Below the pieces are notes generated by a model. That model was not told the origin of the DNA, made no database searches, and saw only the letters and a list, made by a program, of their open reading frames with translations. A program made the translations under genes and the position numbers. Source: RGIG7179 sp051893555 (lineage in GTDB: Bacteria; Bacillota; Clostridia; Peptostreptococcales; Anaerovoracaceae). Taken from it: a stretch of 64,000 bases of DNA. Positions 60,700 through 64,000 of this stretch are shown one piece after another. The stretch lies in assembly GCA_051893555.1 (NCBI GenBank), contig JBJFHL010000091.1, positions 19,239 through 83,238 on the forward strand, in the 5' to 3' direction. The stretch's first letter is position 1, and each line of letters opens with the position of its first letter.

Positions 60700-60777
60700 T
60701 TTAATTAAATTATTTTATTTAAATTATTTTAATTAAAATTCTTTAAGCAGAATACCAGAGAGTTCGTGAAAAGTCAA
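60700..60777 (-). promoter_or_regulatory. Promoter and AT-rich palindromes of the fatty-acid operon
   Basis: Minus-strand TTGACT (60772-60777), 17 bp, TATTCT (60749-60754). Downstream of the expected start lie palindromes ATTTTAATTAAAAT (60726-60739), ATTTAAAT (60717-60724) and TTTAATTAAA (60700-60709). They are suitable operators for the MarR/FabT-like protein of 50079. Confidence 0.7.
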
Positions 60778-60824
60778 GTCCCCTCTCCGTTTTTTCACAG
60801 AAACAACACAGAGCAAAAAATAAA

Positions 60825-60868
60825 AAAACTGCTATATCCCCGTATTTTTCAAAGGATACAGCAGTTTT
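60825..60868 (-). terminator. Terminator of the ThrE-type exporter gene
   Basis: AAAACTGCTATATCC (60825-60839) and GGATACAGCAGTTTT (60854-60868) pair with a small internal bulge; on the minus strand T-rich sequence follows. Confidence 0.7.
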
Positions 60869-60879
60869 ATACAATATGA

Positions 60880-62106
60880 CTACTCTGCCTTTCGCATCAC
60901 GTCCCATGCATGAACTGCAGTTGTTACGATCAGAATTCCGGCAGAAATCAGTATCGCATACAGCATGGTGCGCAGCCCCTGCATGGCGAAACTGCTCCAT
61001 TCTTCTGCCATGGCAAACCGCATGGTATTATACAGCGATCCGCCCGGAATCAGCGGAATGGTAGCCGTTGCCACGAAAACAGTCACCGGACAGTGGATTT
61101 TGCGGGCCAAAATCTCAGCATACACCGTCAGAAGCATCGATGCAACGAAATATCCCATCAGCTCGGTTCCGCCCGCCAGTTCACACAGCAACACCGCACC
61201 CCAGGCTACACCACCACCCAGAGCGCACCAGAAGAGTCTGCGTCCACGCACATTGAACATCAGGCTGAAGCCCAGAGATCCGACAATCCCTGCTGTCAGC
61301 TGCAGCCACGGAAGGATGACAGCCGTCAGGGAATTGGGAGATGCCAGCGCTGCGAAGCCCCACGCGATCGTCACACTGAGGACCAGTGCCTCGCTGAAGC
61401 GGAGCAGACCGGAGATGGTGTCACCGCTGAACACGTCACGAATCGCATTGGTAAGCGCAATTCCCGGAATCAGCAGCATGATGATGCCGATGTTGATCAT
61501 AGCCGGATTCAGGGGCAAATTGCAGGCCGCCAGCACCAGGTTGGACAGAAAGCCGCCCAGAAGGCTGCACAGCACCGTGGACAGATAGCCGTTGATTTCC
61601 AGCCGTGTGAAAATGCTCTGCACAATAAACAGGATGCCTCCGATCACCCCGGCGAAGACTGCATCGTATCCGTTTCCACCGAAAAACAGCGAAAAACTGG
61701 AGGCGATCAGTGCCCAGATGCCGCAGGTCTGTCCGTAAGTATATTTCGGAAGCTGTGCAATCCGGTTCAGTTCCCCCCGAAGGGCAGACGGTGCCATACG
61801 GCTGCTGCAGGCACGCCGCGAAAGGTCATTCAGCGCTTCTAACGCCGAGAGATTAAATTTTGTTCCGGAAACACGCCGGGTCTGCGAGATGGACCCCTTT
61901 TCGCCGAAATCGGCGGTTACAATAACGCAAGATGTAATCGTAAACACATCCACATTTTCCGCCCCATATGCAATGCAAAGACGTCGGATCGTATCCTCTA
62001 CCCGGGACACTTCCCCGCCGCAGATCAGAAGCTGTTCCCCCAGATCCATGGCTGCAGAGACCAGCTTCGTCAATTCCCTGTTGTTCGCCTGATTCATAAA
62101 TTCCAT
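60880..62106 (-). CDS. Threonine/serine exporter ThrE family protein
   Basis: 408 residues. The N-terminal soluble domain (LVSAAMDLGEQLLICGGEVS; VFTITSCVIVTADFG) is DUF1212/ThrE, followed by ten or so membrane helices, with NIGIIMLLIPGIALTNAIRD and VFVATATIPLIPGGSLYNTM as the two conserved export motifs. Both halves (ThrE N and DUF3815) are fused, the single-chain form. It exports Thr/Ser or related metabolites. It lies 10 bp after the diguanylate cyclase stop, so the two may be co-transcribed. Confidence 0.88.
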   Translation of the reverse strand: MEFMNQANNRELTKLVSAAMDLGEQLLICGGEVSRVEDTIRRLCIAYGAENVDVFTITSCVIVTADFGEKGSISQTRRVSGTKFNLSALEALNDLSRRACSSRMAPSALRGELNRIAQLPKYTYGQTCGIWALIASSFSLFFGGNGYDAVFAGVIGGILFIVQSIFTRLEINGYLSTVLCSLLGGFLSNLVLAACNLPLNPAMINIGIIMLLIPGIALTNAIRDVFSGDTISGLLRFSEALVLSVTIAWGFAALASPNSLTAVILPWLQLTAGIVGSLGFSLMFNVRGRRLFWCALGGGVAWGAVLLCELAGGTELMGYFVASMLLTVYAEILARKIHCPVTVFVATATIPLIPGGSLYNTMRFAMAEEWSSFAMQGLRTMLYAILISAGILIVTTAVHAWDVMRKAE

Positions 62107-62116
62107 AGATTCCGTT

Positions 62117-63196
62117 TCACTTTCTTTCCATCATTTTTTTCTTCTGTTCTTTCTTAAACTGATACATATTATTATCCGCTGTTTCTTTTACTTTTAAAAT
62201 GCTGTCACCCTTCACATAGGAGGCAGCACCGACCGATATGTACGGCAGAAACTCCATTGTTTTCCTGCGGATATTCATTTCCTGTATCAAGCGTCTATAG
62301 TAAATTGCCGCATCCGCTTCTGCATCCAGCAGAACACAGAATTCGTCTCCTCCGATTCGGTAACATAATCCATCTTTCGAATAGACTTTCTGAATGCAGC
62401 CTGCGATTTCTTTCAGACACTGATCCCCTGCCAGATGACCATAATTATCATTGATCTGTTTGAAATCGTCCACATCAAAAACAATCAGCGTAATATTTCT
62501 GGATAATGTGTTTGTCTTATTCAGATAGCTTTTCTGATTCAGCAGCCCGGTCAGTTCATCCAACTGCTGCCACATTCCATTACAGTATGTAAAATAGAGA
62601 ATTGAAAGAAGCGATACGCACAACCAGGTGACATGGATCTCCGGAAAAATCACCTGGATGGTGGTACATGCCAGCAGGAAGACGGCAATCAGATAAAGCG
62701 TGTTTTTGCTTTTGTTCTGATATTTTCCGGCAATCATCAGCGTCGTTCCAATCAGATAAAAAATGCTGGCAAAATAGATCACAGGGTATATCCAGAAGTA
62801 TTCTCCCCGCATATACTGATTGTTCTGATCCACATAGAAAACAATCCGAAAAGGAAAAGATGCTGCCAGAAGCAGAAGATATATACCTTCGGCAAGCAAA
62901 GCGTATTTTGTGTTTCGGTTCTTGTCGCAGACAGAAGCAAGGAAAATCGCAACGGCCGGTGTCAATCCGAATCCAAGATAATTCGCCATAATATTTATCC
63001 ATCTGCAGCTTGCATCCTGCTGATCTGCGAGAATTGTTATGATCTCCAGGGCAGAAATCACTGCAATCAGGAGAAACGCACAGATGAACCAGTGCCGCTG
63101 CCGTATGTTCAGCGTCTCATTGTACTTCGTCAGAATCGACATGATTCCCAGCACAAAGATATCTATGATTGAAATAATGAAAAAATAGTAATCCAT
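62117..63196 (-). CDS. Membrane diguanylate cyclase (GGDEF)
   Basis: 359 residues. About seven transmembrane segments fill residues 1-195 (for example YYFFIISIIDIFVLGIMSIL; FICAFLLIAVISALEIITIL). The GGDEF domain starts near residue 205 (DELTGLLNQKS), has FDVDDFKQINDNYGHLAGD and the exact GGDEF in YRIGGDEFCVLL, so it should make cyclic di-GMP. An inhibitory RxxD is not obvious. The membrane part probably senses a small signal. Confidence 0.9.
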   Translation of the reverse strand: MDYYFFIISIIDIFVLGIMSILTKYNETLNIRQRHWFICAFLLIAVISALEIITILADQQDASCRWINIMANYLGFGLTPAVAIFLASVCDKNRNTKYALLAEGIYLLLLAASFPFRIVFYVDQNNQYMRGEYFWIYPVIYFASIFYLIGTTLMIAGKYQNKSKNTLYLIAVFLLACTTIQVIFPEIHVTWLCVSLLSILYFTYCNGMWQQLDELTGLLNQKSYLNKTNTLSRNITLIVFDVDDFKQINDNYGHLAGDQCLKEIAGCIQKVYSKDGLCYRIGGDEFCVLLDAEADAAIYYRRLIQEMNIRRKTMEFLPYISVGAASYVKGDSILKVKETADNNMYQFKKEQKKKMMERK

Positions 63197-63278
63197 TGAG
63201 ATCGTTCCTTAAGCGTTTTTATAAATTGTATCATGCAAAGTCTATGAAATCAATTCGCAGTTTTCTCCTGTTCCGTAC

Positions 63279-63641
63279 CTATACGGGCGTTCCCACTTCA
63301 ATCAGATTCCCGTCCGGGTCGTAGAACCGAATTACTCTCTGCCCCCAGCTGTGCGTCATCAGCGTGTTCACATATTCCGTCTCCGGGTACAACCTTTCCA
63401 GTTTCTGAATAAAGGCTTCTATATCAGTTTCTTCGAAATACAGTTCTCAGGAATTGTTCTTTCCGATGATTTCTTTTCCCAGAAAATCTTTCCAGTACTT
63501 TTCCTCCTGAAGGACCAGACCTTCCGTCAGAATCATATTCCCATCATTGTCCACGATCATTTCCAGCCCGAACAGATCATGATAGTATTTCCTCGATTTA
63601 TCGATATCTTTTACGACAATCAAAATGTTTTTCAGTCTCAT
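63279..63641 (-). pseudogene. VOC/glyoxalase-like protein with an in-frame UGA
   Basis: 120 codons from the ATG at 63641 to TAG at 63279, in one frame, broken only by TGA at 63447-63449 (codon 65). Upstream: LKNILIVVKDIDKSRKYYHD; downstream: ELYFEETDIEAFIQKLERLY, then FYDPDGNLIEVG, which holds the metal Glu of the VOC fold. Related proteins read NNAELYFEE here, so the TGA takes the place of a small residue. Without readthrough a 64-residue fragment is made. A SECIS-like hairpin after the TGA was not evident. Most likely a recent nonsense mutation. Confidence 0.75.
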
Positions 63642-63677
63642 CGGCAGCCTCCATTCTTCTGTTCATTCATTTCCTCT

Positions 63678-64000
63678 CTAAATCATCTTCGCATACCCAA
63701 ATGCGGGAAGAAGCACAACGAAAAAATAGCCAATGATCGTGCAAATCAGAAATCTTTTCGTCGTAAATACCGCAACAAATTCACGAATCACCGCACTGGG
63801 CCAGTAATACCACGCAACAGGCGCTCCAATGCCTGTACATTTCAATTTTAATGACTTCGCATAGAGCAAGCATCTGTAAACATGATAATTGCTTGTAACA
63901 AGCGCAACTCGATGTTTTCCTTCTTTCGAAAAAATGATATCTCTCGAATTCTGAAGATTCTCCATTGTATTTTTTGACTGATCTTCGAGTATAATGTGTT
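63678..64000 (-). CDS. YdcF-like (DUF218) protein, C-terminal part (runs off window)
   Basis: The frame is open to the window edge: IILEDQSKNTMENLQNSRDI (residues from about 64,000 inward), then ALVTSNYHVYRCLLYAKSLK and a C-terminal membrane helix (ICTIIGYFFVVLLPAFGYAK). ExxSxNTxENL and TSxYHxxR are the DUF218 (YdcF/ElyC/SanA) signatures. The N-terminal part is outside. The family acts in envelope or peptidoglycan processes. Confidence 0.82.
   Translation of the reverse strand, partial: HIILEDQSKNTMENLQNSRDIIFSKEGKHRVALVTSNYHVYRCLLYAKSLKLKCTGIGAPVAWYYWPSAVIREFVAVFTTKRFLICTIIGYFFVVLLPAFGYAKMI

Noticed and set aside
63420..63460. Selenocysteine insertion at the VOC UGA
   Set aside because: No convincing hairpin in the 40 nt after the UGA, and family members carry an ordinary small residue here; kept only as a minor alternative.
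1..64000. tRNA or rRNA genes
   Set aside because: None was recognised when reading the intergenic spaces on both strands; all gaps over about 300 bp are described in the feature list.

Overview
The window looks like a chromosome segment of a Gram-positive anaerobe of the class Clostridia, most likely a Lachnospiraceae-type gut bacterium. The signs are an IspH–ribosomal S1 fusion, an FabK-type type II fatty-acid operon with a MarR regulator, a Tad pilus cluster without an outer-membrane secretin, YlmC/YmxH and TepA genes typical of endospore-forming lineages, Rpn-family remnants and strong AGGAGG ribosome binding sites. No rRNA or tRNA gene was seen.

Region 1 (1 to about 16,249) is the right-hand part of an integrated element that continues left of the window, probably a prophage. 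It holds a phage DNA polymerase, DUF2815 and DUF2800 replication genes with a candidate small RNA between them. It also has two XRE repressor/ImmA-type protease pairs, a Y-family polymerase with divergent, operator-studded promoters, a SLOG protein, and at its right edge a defence module: C5 methyltransferase, McrB-like AAA GTPase, LlaJI-type nuclease, a small HTH protein and a SymE-like protein. The element ends inside comM, which is cut off at about 16,249. The other half of comM should lie beyond the left end of the element.

Region 2 (16,250 to 25,680) is chromosomal: the comM remnant with yraN, a spaced inverted-repeat array (17,730–17,923), a HAD phosphatase with a metallo-beta-lactamase-fold hydrolase, then an ion-transport run (TrkA, two TrkH paralogues, a CBS protein and a CaCA-type antiporter). 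Region 3 (25,706–31,678) is a GntR/YtrA-regulated ABC operon in which a permease/ectodomain gene pair has been tandemly duplicated around one ATPase. Region 4 (31,687–37,896) holds an Rpn pseudogene, a GNAT enzyme, a lipoprotein, ispH-rpsA, rarA and a SPOR protein.

Region 5 (37,983–44,573) is a Tad/Flp pilus operon on the minus strand (TadZ, TadA/CpaF, TadB, TadC, Flp pilin, TadE-like and DUF5702-like proteins, DUF6382-like protein). Region 6 (44,575–48,936) holds tepA, ylmC, a frameshifted lipoprotein hydrolase, a pair of covarying structured repeats, and a PadR/DUF2812 pair. Region 7 (48,951–60,777) is a complete fatty-acid synthesis operon, acpP-accBCDA-fabH-fabK-(fabK paralogue)-fabDGFZ, followed by a MarR regulator and an enolase-superfamily gene. 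Region 8 (60,825–64,000) holds a ThrE-type exporter, a diguanylate cyclase, a VOC gene with an in-frame UGA, and the truncated end of a YdcF-like gene.

Function calls rest on motifs read by eye. No database search or structure prediction was run.
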